Below are positions 7,119 through 14,884 of a stretch of DNA of 14,937 nucleotides, piece after piece. The stretch spans positions 1-14,937 of the forward strand of contig CAYYOS010000056.1 in assembly GCA_964473355.1 (NCBI GenBank), given 5' to 3'. Origin of the DNA: CAYYOS01 sp964473355. GTDB lineage: Bacteria; Pseudomonadota; Gammaproteobacteria; Burkholderiales; REEB80. Made by a program: the position numbers and the translations under genes. How positions within the stretch are numbered: the first letter of the stretch is position 1; the number at the start of each line of letters is the position of its first letter. Below the pieces are notes generated by a model, which had not been told where the DNA came from, searched no databases, and saw nothing but the letters and a program-made list of their open reading frames with translations.

Positions 7119-8660
7119 TTGTCCTTAACTCAGGTTATCAGTCGAACGTGCGCCTATTTCCCCCGCCGAGTGCTTAAAAGATCTTGCCTCTTCAGGATGC
7201 ACGGCTGGCAGGCTTGGTTAGCCGCGCTGTTACTGGTTGCTGGTTCGGTCAGAATATTTCAAGTGGTGTTACACGAGCCCTTGTACGGCTACGCAAATCA
7301 ATCTGATATGAGCAGAATACAACACTGCTTTGGGATATGGCGTGACCAGCCAGGTGTTATCCCCTATGAAGGGGATCTCAGTGCGCCCTATCGTACCTAC
7401 AGCATGGGGGGCACTCGCTCGATGTCGGACTGCTATTTTTCTTCGGAAATGCTGTTTGTTGCTGCCGCAATGTTAACTGAAAAATCCCTAAACGCAATCT
7501 CAAATCGTCCTCCGGATGAGTTTGATATCCGAACGGTGGGAATCATTAAAGGCATGGCAGCAATAGGGGCGGCACTGTTCCTCACCTTTTTTCTGTGGTC
7601 TCAACCACCAATTATATTGGTCAACGCTGCAGTGTTTGCCTTGATTTTAGCGGATCCCTATAACACCTTATGGATGAATACCTTGTATTCTGAGTTTGCT
7701 GCACTTTTGTTTGGCTATGTCAGCACTGGATTGCTGTATTATTTACTAACAACCGAATCCCCTAAGCGGGGCATTCGTACAATTTTTGTCCTTAGCCTTT
7801 TTTTGCTGGGACTAGCCAAAATACAGCACGCTCTGCTGCCGCTGGTCTTAGGCGCTATCTGGGTGCCTTTCTTGCTCGCAAAATGGCGCCACGAAAAAAA
7901 AATGATTATCGCCCTGATTTTTGTGAGCATAGCGGTCCTGAGTATTCAAAAATTGCATCTTGATCGCAAATTCCATATAAATGCAGCGAATGCTACGGAC
8001 ACCTACATGGGAGCGGTGCTGCCCGCAATGCAGAACCCCAAACAAGGGATAAGCCTGCTGGGTTTACCAAATAAGTGCGCCGAGTTCATTGGTACCACTT
8101 GGTATTTACGGCGCGGCGTGGCGATCGAAAAAGCATGCCCTGAGGTCTTTCAGGTTTCCCGCTTACGTCTGGTTGGACTCATTCTGTACGACCCTCGTTT
8201 AGTGGTAAATATGCTAAAAGTTGCGTTGCCCCAAACCAAGGCTTGGATAATCCCTTACCTCGGCGCCATAGAAGGTGCCAACAATGCCAAGCCCCGGATG
8301 ACGAGTTTATCTCGTTATTTCAGCTTCGCTTCAGTCATCGAAGAATTGTCGCTTAAGCAGTTTTTAGGCATTTATTTTCTAATGGTCGGGTTTTGGACTT
8401 ACGCGGTTTCTCGATATATTCTCGTGGTCCTAAAACAACGGGGGCACCTATTAGGGAATAACTTAAGCACACTTTGGTTAATTGCCGGAACGGTGCTCTT
8501 AGTGGTGACCTTTTCTGCAATTTTTGGTGATGGCTATAGCGAGATATCAAAGCATGTCCACTTGGGTTATGCATTTGTACATGCATTCCTATTATCTCTT
8601 TTACTCCTCCCTCTTGGTGCGATAAGGCTGTTTAAATCCCGTTGGCGAAGGGGGGATTAG
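7119..8660 (+). CDS. Multi-pass membrane protein, possible GT-C glycosyltransferase, function unknown
   Basis: A 513-residue polytopic protein with about ten membrane segments (for example 32-50, 141-160, 164-179, 192-210, 222-235, 238-254, 262-275, 414-437, 450-469, 484-502). The first external loop has YANQSDMSRIQHCFGI (58-73). Other notable motifs are DPYNTLWMNTLYSEF (179-193) and GDGYSEISKHVHL (470-482). The pairing of an N-x-x-D first loop with an N-x-x-Y-S-E motif recalls uncharacterised bacterial sugar-transfer membrane proteins of the GT-C type, but I cannot name the family confidently. The start is uncertain: TTG at 7119 has a weak AAGAAA upstream, GTG at 7170 is in frame, and ATG at 7197 begins just before the first membrane segment. 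The 3' end overlaps the convergent AftB-like gene by 4 nt. Confidence 0.75.
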   Translation: MSLTQVISRTCAYFPRRVLKRSCLFRMHGWQAWLAALLLVAGSVRIFQVVLHEPLYGYANQSDMSRIQHCFGIWRDQPGVIPYEGDLSAPYRTYSMGGTRSMSDCYFSSEMLFVAAAMLTEKSLNAISNRPPDEFDIRTVGIIKGMAAIGAALFLTFFLWSQPPIILVNAAVFALILADPYNTLWMNTLYSEFAALLFGYVSTGLLYYLLTTESPKRGIRTIFVLSLFLLGLAKIQHALLPLVLGAIWVPFLLAKWRHEKKMIIALIFVSIAVLSIQKLHLDRKFHINAANATDTYMGAVLPAMQNPKQGISLLGLPNKCAEFIGTTWYLRRGVAIEKACPEVFQVSRLRLVGLILYDPRLVVNMLKVALPQTKAWIIPYLGAIEGANNAKPRMTSLSRYFSFASVIEELSLKQFLGIYFLMVGFWTYAVSRYILVVLKQRGHLLGNNLSTLWLIAGTVLLVVTFSAIFGDGYSEISKHVHLGYAFVHAFLLSLLLLPLGAIRLFKSRWRRGD

Positions 8661-10177
8661 ACACAGGATTGATATATCTTTGGCGGCAGCCGATTTGGCG
8701 CCGGACGGCGCTGATAGTATAAGTCGATCGCTAGTTCCATCGGCGGAGCGTAACCTCTGGCGACAATCTTATGAGCGCTAATTCTTTCCCAGTTCGCTAC
8801 CCGGTGTTCGAATACCTTAGTGGGGTAGTCGGCTTGGGCAGCGGGGTAAATCAGCTGCAAATAATCAGCACTTTCGAATAACACGTATGAGCAACGATGC
8901 CGGTAGCTTACTAAAGTTTCATAGATGTACGCCTCGGGATAAAAGTACGGCATCACCCCGCCGGGTAGAATAAATACCCGGGGCGGACGGTCACGAACTT
9001 GCGTCTGCCAATGTTGCCGTATCTCTTGGGCATTCAGCCGGTAAACTTGCGCGGCCTCTCGAGACATCCTTGCGCCCGCTGTTGAGAACTCGTAAATCTC
9101 ATCCGATACGTTTTGGTTTTTCCAAAGTAGGGTTAAGTTAGGATTTTGGCTTTTATGGTAGATGAATACCGCTAACGACACTTGAAAAATGATAATAGGT
9201 GCCAACAAGAATTCCGGACGTAGCAGCCTACTTCCCTTACTCGCAGCCATTGCTACCAGCACGAACACGGGAATAAACGGGACGAACAGCCGATAGCCAT
9301 ACATCATATGTTTTGTGCCAGCAAGAACCCCATATACGAGAAAAAGTGCCAAACCCATGTAAATAATACGCATGATCGGAGATGGGTGATTCAACCGGAA
9401 CAACAAGGGCAAAGGTAAAATAAAGCTAAGGAGCAGAAAATTAAATGTATAAAATCCACCTTTAAGCAAGGTGCTCTCGCTTAGTGATAGTGGCGATTTC
9501 GTATAAAAGGAAGTGGGTAAGAAATCCCCGAAGTAGTAAAACGAAAACAGCATCCAGGCGGCGGCTCCGCTTGCCATTAAGCATGCCACCACCCAAACCC
9601 TTGGCGTGCGTCGATACACGAACAAGACGTATGACACAATGGGGATAAAAAACAATACGCTGTCATATCGCGTTAGGAACCCCAGTGTAGCAAATACAAG
9701 TATAAGTTCTGGTTTTGCATGTGGGCTGTTCGGTAGTTGCAGCGCAAAAAACGTAGTTAAACATAAAAAAATCAACAACAACGGGGTTTCTAGCCCGCCC
9801 ACAGTCCAAAAAATTAAAAAAGGTGATAAAAGCGTCAACGCCCAAAAAAGGGTGCGCAGCGTAACGTCAGCGAATTGTTTTTGACCCACCCAAATCAAAG
9901 TAAGGCATACGGCGATAGCCGCTAAAAACTTATAGATCAGTACGACATCCACGGTGAATTTACGTAGAAGAACAAAAACAAAAAAATGTAGCGGGGACGT
10001 TAATGCGTTAATCTGCTCGCCTGGGTTATAGACTAGCCCATATCCCGCGTTAAAGTTTTGCGCATACCTGGCCACGATAAACGCGTCATCGGCGGAGATG
10101 CTAAAAAACCCCCAAGCTAGTGCTATAAACAAAAGCACTAAACTTGCGGGTATGGCCTGATTAAAGGTAAGTTTCAA
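8657..10177 (-). CDS. AftB-like GT-C glycosyltransferase (predicted arabinofuranosyltransferase)
   Basis: A 506-residue integral membrane glycosyltransferase with a GT-C fold pattern. The first external loop carries D30-D31 in SADDAFIVARYAQNF, followed by GYGLVYNPGEQINALTSPL (45-63), a signature shared with mycobacterial AftB. Further family-like motifs are GGLETPL (127-133), TRYDSVLFF (169-177), YFGDFLPTSFYTK (215-227) and GYRLFVPFIP (294-303). A periplasmic C-terminal domain begins near 340. AftB-type enzymes transfer D-arabinofuranose from decaprenyl-phospho-arabinose, and the genes just upstream make that donor, so arabinose transfer is the best guess. P. aeruginosa TfpW, which arabinosylates pilin, is a functional precedent. 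The acceptor is unknown. The only start available is TTG at 10177 with no ribosome site seen; 38 nt separate it from dprE2. Confidence 0.8.
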   Translation of the reverse strand: MKLTFNQAIPASLVLLFIALAWGFFSISADDAFIVARYAQNFNAGYGLVYNPGEQINALTSPLHFFVFVLLRKFTVDVVLIYKFLAAIAVCLTLIWVGQKQFADVTLRTLFWALTLLSPFLIFWTVGGLETPLLLIFLCLTTFFALQLPNSPHAKPELILVFATLGFLTRYDSVLFFIPIVSYVLFVYRRTPRVWVVACLMASGAAAWMLFSFYYFGDFLPTSFYTKSPLSLSESTLLKGGFYTFNFLLLSFILPLPLLFRLNHPSPIMRIIYMGLALFLVYGVLAGTKHMMYGYRLFVPFIPVFVLVAMAASKGSRLLRPEFLLAPIIIFQVSLAVFIYHKSQNPNLTLLWKNQNVSDEIYEFSTAGARMSREAAQVYRLNAQEIRQHWQTQVRDRPPRVFILPGGVMPYFYPEAYIYETLVSYRHRCSYVLFESADYLQLIYPAAQADYPTKVFEHRVANWERISAHKIVARGYAPPMELAIDLYYQRRPAPNRLPPKIYQSCV

Positions 10178-10215
10178 TTGCGACGGGGAATTTGGGAAAA
10201 GGGGTGATCCCGCTA

Positions 10216-10965
10216 CTAGAGTTTTAGGCGAATAAATATACGCTCGGGTATGATTTTAATTACCAGCATAATTACGGCCCAAAACCATGGAAGATACGTG
10301 ACCTGCTTGCCTGTTTTTACCGCCTTGTAAATACCGCGTGCCACAACCTCCGGGCCTACCCATAACAGTCCTTTTTTAAAATTCGCGGTCATAGGCGTAT
10401 CCACAAATCCCGGTTTTACGGTTATCACCTGTACGCCTGCCGGATACAATCGATTCCGAAGGCCCTGCAGAAATACCGATAAGCCGCCCTTAGCAGAGCC
10501 ATAGATATAATTGCTTTGCCGCCCCCGATCTCCGGCAACAGAAGAAATAACCGCAATACAACCGTATTTTTCAGACTCGAAATAGTTTGAAATATGAGTC
10601 AACACGGATACCACGCTTAAAAAATTTGTCTTATACTCGTCATAAGCCAGCGCAAAATCTAGCTCACATTTTTTTTGATCAGCCAGCGTACCGTGAGCGA
10701 CCAAAACCGTATCCAGTCCGCCCATAGTTTGCCTGGCATTTTCAACCAAGTTCTCATGCCCCGAAAAATCGTTAATATCCATAGCATAACAAGAAACCGC
10801 ACTCGCGCCTCGTACCCGGAGATCCGCGGCAATGATTTCTAACTTTGCCAAAACTCTACCAACTAAACAAAATTTGTCCCCATCGCCGGCAAAAAGTTTG
10901 GCGGTTTCTTGCGCAATGGCCGACGTGGCTCCGATAACTAGTAACTTACGTGGTGACGCTAACAC
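10216..10965 (-). CDS. dprE2: DprE2-like SDR: decaprenylphospho-2-keto-ribofuranose (2-keto) reductase
   Basis: Short-chain dehydrogenase/reductase predicted to reduce the 2-keto polyprenyl-phospho-pentose made by DprE1, using NADH or NADPH, to give polyprenyl-phospho-arabinofuranose. Numbered from the GTG at 10965 (249 residues), the nucleotide loop is GATSAIA (12-18), the variant typical of DprE2-type SDRs, and the catalytic residues are S142 with Y155 and K159 in YGSAK. N114 is also present. A hydrophobic C-terminal helix (WFWAVIMLVIKIIP, about 227-240) suggests membrane attachment, as in DprE2. The GTG start overlaps the dprE1 stop (GTGTTAG), favouring coupled translation; an upstream TTG at 10995 would add 10 residues but lacks a ribosome site. 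Assignment over a generic SDR rests on the adjacent dprE1 and ubiA. Confidence 0.85.
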   Translation of the reverse strand: MLASPRKLLVIGATSAIAQETAKLFAGDGDKFCLVGRVLAKLEIIAADLRVRGASAVSCYAMDINDFSGHENLVENARQTMGGLDTVLVAHGTLADQKKCELDFALAYDEYKTNFLSVVSVLTHISNYFESEKYGCIAVISSVAGDRGRQSNYIYGSAKGGLSVFLQGLRNRLYPAGVQVITVKPGFVDTPMTANFKKGLLWVGPEVVARGIYKAVKTGKQVTYLPWFWAVIMLVIKIIPERIFIRLKL

Positions 10966-12275
10966 GATTTTGTGTTTCCGCTTACACGCCTCCAAAACCC
11001 GGAGGAAAATTTTGGATCTACATACTCAGCGAAAGCTTGCCACTGCGGATAATAATTCTGAAAAGCCCACGCCGACATGCGCGCATCCTTGGCGGGATAG
11101 ACTACGCCCCCATGACGACTAACCGTCTCGTCAAGTTTCCCTAACAGGCGTAGGGTTTTTTCACCTTCGTTAGAAAAGTCTAACGCCAAGGTCACACCTT
11201 TGCGCGGAAAGGAAAGCATGCCTGGCGAAGTAAGCTCCCCAAAAGTTTTTAACACTGATAGAAATGACCCCATGCCAGACTCGGCTATTGTACTTAGCAC
11301 TGCACGGATCGCGCCGTGATCCTCATCGGGGACCACACATTGGTATTGAAGAAACCCTCGGGTTCCATAGAGTCGATTCCAATTACCGATAGCATCCAAT
11401 GGATAAAAAAACTTACCGTAGTGTAATACATCCGCACGCATACGGGGCTTATGAAAATATAGGGTGTTAAAAATTTTAGTGCTGACGTGATTTAAGGCAA
11501 ATCCCGGGAGATCAAAAGGTAAAGAAATTAGGTGGTCCTGACTCGAGTGTTTTTCGTCGCTTATTTCCGCAGCGTGGTTACCGCGCATAAACAAGCCCCT
11601 TCCTAAAGACTTCCCATGCGATAGACAATCTACCCAAGCCACAGTGTATTCGTATTCGGAAACGGAGGCTGCTGCGATCTGAAAAAATTCTTCTAGGGAA
11701 TAAAATTTGAGGGTTTCCACATAAATAAAAGCGTTTTTTATGGGCTTTAGCTGAATTTCCACCCACGTTATAAGGCCAGTTAGCCCCAGGCCACCAATGG
11801 TAGCTTGGAACCAATGAACATTCTCATGCGACGAACACATCAGCCGTTCCTCGTTAGAACGCAACAATTCAAAGCAGCGGACATGGCGCCCTAGCGTCCC
11901 CGCTCGATGATGATTTTTTCCGTGTACGTCGTTAGCAATCGCACCCCCAATGGAAACGTATTTTGTCCCGGGCGTCACCGGTAAAAACCAACCTTCTGGT
12001 ACGGCCAAATCTAAAATTTCCGCCAAGGTAACGCCGGCTTCGCAGCGCAACACGCCGGTACTCACATCAAAACTCATAAATCGGTTTAAACCCGCCGTCA
12101 CCAAGAGCAGGCCGCCATCGTTTAAGCAGCTATCCCCGTAACTTCGACCCTGGCCAAAAGGCAAGGCTGGCGCGTCTACACCCCCCAATGCGAGGCTTTC
12201 ACTGCGCCAACGAAGAGCTCGCACATCATGCTGCGCAGCCGGAAAATTTCCCCAGGAGCGATACTTATTCATCAT
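10959..12275 (-). CDS. dprE1: DprE1-like FAD-dependent decaprenylphospho-ribose 2-oxidase
   Basis: FAD oxidoreductase of the vanillyl-alcohol-oxidase fold, 438 residues. It is predicted to oxidise C2 of polyprenyl-phospho-ribofuranose, the first half of 2'-epimerisation. Numbered from 12275, the FAD-binding loop is PFGQGRSYGDSCLND (39-53) and the NDVHGKNHH segment (115-123) carries the FAD-contacting histidine. Aligned from memory with M. tuberculosis DprE1, Q312, K343 and K396 correspond to Q336, K367 and K418. The C387 position is A364 (GVTLALDF). The start is ATGATG; GAGG overlapping the upstream stop sits 4 nt before the second ATG (12272), so that codon may be the true start. It lies 3 nt after the HAD-UbiA gene. 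Other VAO enzymes such as aldonolactone oxidases are less likely given the neighbours. Confidence 0.9.
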   Translation of the reverse strand: MMNKYRSWGNFPAAQHDVRALRWRSESLALGGVDAPALPFGQGRSYGDSCLNDGGLLLVTAGLNRFMSFDVSTGVLRCEAGVTLAEILDLAVPEGWFLPVTPGTKYVSIGGAIANDVHGKNHHRAGTLGRHVRCFELLRSNEERLMCSSHENVHWFQATIGGLGLTGLITWVEIQLKPIKNAFIYVETLKFYSLEEFFQIAAASVSEYEYTVAWVDCLSHGKSLGRGLFMRGNHAAEISDEKHSSQDHLISLPFDLPGFALNHVSTKIFNTLYFHKPRMRADVLHYGKFFYPLDAIGNWNRLYGTRGFLQYQCVVPDEDHGAIRAVLSTIAESGMGSFLSVLKTFGELTSPGMLSFPRKGVTLALDFSNEGEKTLRLLGKLDETVSRHGGVVYPAKDARMSAWAFQNYYPQWQAFAEYVDPKFSSGFWRRVSGNTKSC

Positions 12276-12278
12276 GCC

Positions 12279-13751
12279 TCACAAAGAAAAAAGCATTATA
12301 GTCACCAGCAAAAAGCCCACGATATAACTCGCCTTATCTTTGATTGCGTACACAATGGGATCATCCAATATCACACCGCGATGGGCCAATAGCCAAATTC
12401 GGCTTAACCAGTACAGGAATAAGGGGCAGATCAGCCATAGAGTAATGGGATGGGAATACAGTTTCGTTACTTCGGCGCTGTTGATGTATAGTGCCAGCAC
12501 CAGTACCGCAATATACGCGCTAGCCGACCCTAAACTCGCGATTAGCTCCAGGTCACTCGCAAAATAACCACGTCCGCGTGCAGTGTCTTGTTCAGCAAAA
12601 CGCAGCGCCCGTAGTTCCGAAAAACGTTTTAACAACGCTAGGCTTAAAAACAAAAACATTGAAAAGGCTAGCATCCATTCCGACAAAGGCACATTCACCG
12701 CGGCCGCGCCCGCAATAATTCGTAGTGTATATAAGCCCGCTAAAACGAGCACATCCACCAGGACTACCTGTTTTAAATAAAAGGAATAAGCGGTGGTAAC
12801 AATCAAATACAAAACCAACATCCCCCGGAATTCCCCGGGTAGAGTCCAAGCTATCAGCATGCTGGCAAGCAGCAACGCGGGTATTATTCCTAAGCCTGCC
12901 ACCAGGGAAAGACTTCCGGCCGCAAAGGGACGCGTTTTTTTATAAGGATGTGCACGATCCGCTTCTAAATCTAGTAAATCATTCAACAAATAGATTGCCG
13001 AAGCGCACAGCCCGAACGAAATAAATGCATACCCTGCCTGCAGCAATAGTGGCCAATCGGTAAACTTATGTGCCAATACGAGCGGAACAAAAATCAGCAG
13101 ATTTTTTAGCCACTGATGAAAGCGCAGCGCTTTCAAAAAAACTGAGAATGAAAAATGCTCGGGAGGAAAATGTTGCGAGACCGGCGTTGTTTGACTCACT
13201 GTATTCGCCAGGGAAAGCGGCGCGCCGACCACGATGGCGTTTTTAGCGTGCGGCCAAATTGTTAGATCAATCTGGCCATTTGCCGCATAATCGAAACCCT
13301 GCGCTCCGAACTTTTGGACTAGCGCAGCGAGCTTATTTTTACCCGACAAGTTTACCGATCCATTGCTAGCCAATACCTCGTTAAACAACGTAAGATGGCT
13401 CGCAATCTTTTCTGCGACGCGATAGTCGGACGCGGTCACCAGAACGAGTTTTCTTCCCCGGGCGTGCTCATTTTTAAGAAAGGTCAAAAACTCCACGTTG
13501 TAGGGCAAGTTCACTGGATCGAAGCTCACGCGTTCGGCGATTTGTTTTTTTAAGAATGCTTTCCCCCGCAGCAGCCAGAGGGGGGCCAAAAAAATATAAA
13601 GTATATTTTTTTTAAGTAGCAGAATAAATGTTTCTAGGAGCATGTCCGTCTTGACTAGCGTGCCGTCAAGATCCACGCAAAGGGGTAACAAACCGACGGT
13701 CGGTTCGGGATCGCGCATAGTTTGGTTAGCGGAGGGTGGCGGATTTAACAC
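12279..13751 (-). CDS. HAD phosphatase-UbiA prenyltransferase fusion (decaprenyl-phosphate phosphoribosyltransferase type)
   Basis: A 490-residue two-domain protein. Residues about 20-190 form a HAD hydrolase: motif I DLDGT (27-31), motif II T106 in LVTAS, a lysine near 138-140, and D162 in the final acidic region. From about 203 a UbiA membrane prenyltransferase follows, with NDLLDLEAD (257-265), KKTRPFAAG (271-279), YSFYLK (322-327) and the ending DDPIVYAIKDKAS (463-475), which resembles mycobacterial Rv3806c. Predicted reaction: transfer of 5-phosphoribose from PRPP to polyprenyl phosphate, with the HAD part as candidate remover of the 5-phosphate. That last role is inference. GTG at 13751 was chosen because AAGG lies 5 nt upstream; the ATG at 13718 has none. 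It starts 30 nt after the RsbS-like gene. Confidence 0.88.
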   Translation of the reverse strand: MLNPPPSANQTMRDPEPTVGLLPLCVDLDGTLVKTDMLLETFILLLKKNILYIFLAPLWLLRGKAFLKKQIAERVSFDPVNLPYNVEFLTFLKNEHARGRKLVLVTASDYRVAEKIASHLTLFNEVLASNGSVNLSGKNKLAALVQKFGAQGFDYAANGQIDLTIWPHAKNAIVVGAPLSLANTVSQTTPVSQHFPPEHFSFSVFLKALRFHQWLKNLLIFVPLVLAHKFTDWPLLLQAGYAFISFGLCASAIYLLNDLLDLEADRAHPYKKTRPFAAGSLSLVAGLGIIPALLLASMLIAWTLPGEFRGMLVLYLIVTTAYSFYLKQVVLVDVLVLAGLYTLRIIAGAAAVNVPLSEWMLAFSMFLFLSLALLKRFSELRALRFAEQDTARGRGYFASDLELIASLGSASAYIAVLVLALYINSAEVTKLYSHPITLWLICPLFLYWLSRIWLLAHRGVILDDPIVYAIKDKASYIVGFLLVTIMLFSL

Positions 13752-13781
13752 GCGTGCCTTGTTTTCCGGGCCAGCTAATAA

Positions 13782-14141
13782 TTACTTGTCGGCTGACCGC
13801 ACATTGACGTCCAGAGCCGTCGCAAAGGCCGGTGCGCCCTCCATTACTTGAGTTAAGGAATAAGCCGCCGTCGGTTGGATGTGAATACATATCATTTTAA
13901 CGTTTACCGCCTGACACGCGCGTGCAAGCGTGTTCAACCATTTGTAATAAACCTTGTCGATCAGCGGGATGGAAGCAAGATCATAATAAAGCCGTTGGGC
14001 CGAGACCGCATGTAAGCGTCCAATAATAGCATCCATTAAATTGTCGCTGTCACGGATATTTAATGAGCGCGCTGGCTCAAATAAAAATATGCCCGTCCCT
14101 ATGGTCGTAAGATGGAAGCCCGACTCCGATAGTGGCATCAT
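13782..14141 (-). CDS. RsbS-like STAS domain protein
   Basis: A single STAS domain of 119 residues, the size of stressosome scaffold protein RsbS. The core is YYDLASIPLIDKVYYKWLNTL (52-72), followed by the second strand KMICIHIQP (82-90). In B. subtilis RsbS the residue after this Asp is Ser59, the site phosphorylated by RsbT; here it is K63, so phospho-control in the usual way seems impossible. The next region also departs from the canonical TGIxPxxA (IHIQPTAA). Translation is coupled to the RsbR-like gene by an ATGA overlap (14138-14141). An anti-sigma-factor antagonist or a diverged structural STAS protein are alternatives. No RsbT-like kinase is visible downstream. Confidence 0.75.
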   Translation of the reverse strand: MMPLSESGFHLTTIGTGIFLFEPARSLNIRDSDNLMDAIIGRLHAVSAQRLYYDLASIPLIDKVYYKWLNTLARACQAVNVKMICIHIQPTAAYSLTQVMEGAPAFATALDVNVRSADK

Positions 14142-14884
14142 TCTTTCCGCAACACTTGAATGCCCATGCGCCGGAATGCTTCTTTTAAGCCGTCGGCCAA
14201 GCTCGCCCGGGTAATGACATTACTTAAATCTATGTTGAGGCTAGTCAGCGCACGCGCAATCTCCGGGCGTATTCCGGTTAGAATTGCCACCGCACCCATA
14301 ATTTGTATGGCCCTCACCATTTGAATTAAGTGGTGCGATACTTGGGAATCTACACTGTGCACACCCGTGACGTCCATCACGACAGCGGTCGCGCGCTGGC
14401 TTGCAATTTGATTTAAGAGCGCTTCCATTACCAGCATCGTACGGCTGGAATCCAAGGTGCCGATGATGGGCAACGTTAATACACCGTCCCAGATTTGCGT
14501 AATGGGGGTGGCGGTCTCACGTAACTCTTCTTGCTGAGCCCGTATCGTGCTTTCTTTTTCTTCCAGGTAAGTTTGGAAAACAGCGAGCGTAAGTTCATTA
14601 AATAAATTGGACAGGAGCAGCAATATATTTCGCGCTTCTTCGAATTTTATCTGCTTATCTTCTTCCAATGCCTCCATAAAGCTGCGCTGAAGAAATTGCA
14701 TATACCGCACCAAATCTTCCATGCGACCACCGCGCACTAGAATCTGCTTAGACAAATGACTAAAAAATCCGTGGGTCGCTTGAAATTCTGGCTGATGGTG
14801 GTCTAGGGGCGTTTTCGTCGACAAAAGCGCCACCATCAACTCCAAAAATTCCAAGCTAAAATCGGTTATCTCGTCGTTACTCAT
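14138..14884 (-). CDS. RsbR-like stressosome protein with C-terminal STAS domain
   Basis: A 248-residue protein with the RsbR layout: an all-helical N-terminal sensor region (1 to about 120, with a likely coiled coil at 107-124) and a C-terminal STAS domain (about 127-245). The STAS core is typical: ITQIWDGVLTLPIIGTLDSSR, then VVMDVTGVHSVDSQVSHHLIQ and AILTGIRPEIARALTSLNIDL. By alignment from memory with B. subtilis RsbRA, the Thr171 position is S180 and the Thr205 position is A212, so one of the two RsbT phosphorylation sites is kept as Ser and the other is lost. RsbR proteins form the stressosome with RsbS. The N-terminus shows no recognisable haem or flavin motif. The ATG at 14884 lacks an obvious ribosome site, and only 53 nt of upstream sequence is in view. 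Confidence 0.85.
   Translation of the reverse strand: MSNDEITDFSLEFLELMVALLSTKTPLDHHQPEFQATHGFFSHLSKQILVRGGRMEDLVRYMQFLQRSFMEALEEDKQIKFEEARNILLLLSNLFNELTLAVFQTYLEEKESTIRAQQEELRETATPITQIWDGVLTLPIIGTLDSSRTMLVMEALLNQIASQRATAVVMDVTGVHSVDSQVSHHLIQMVRAIQIMGAVAILTGIRPEIARALTSLNIDLSNVITRASLADGLKEAFRRMGIQVLRKE

Noticed and set aside
10959..12275. DprE1-like protein considered as an aldonolactone or alditol oxidase
   Set aside because: The C-terminal SFP...LDF and YPAKDAR segments and the adjacent DprE2 and UbiA genes fit DprE1 better.
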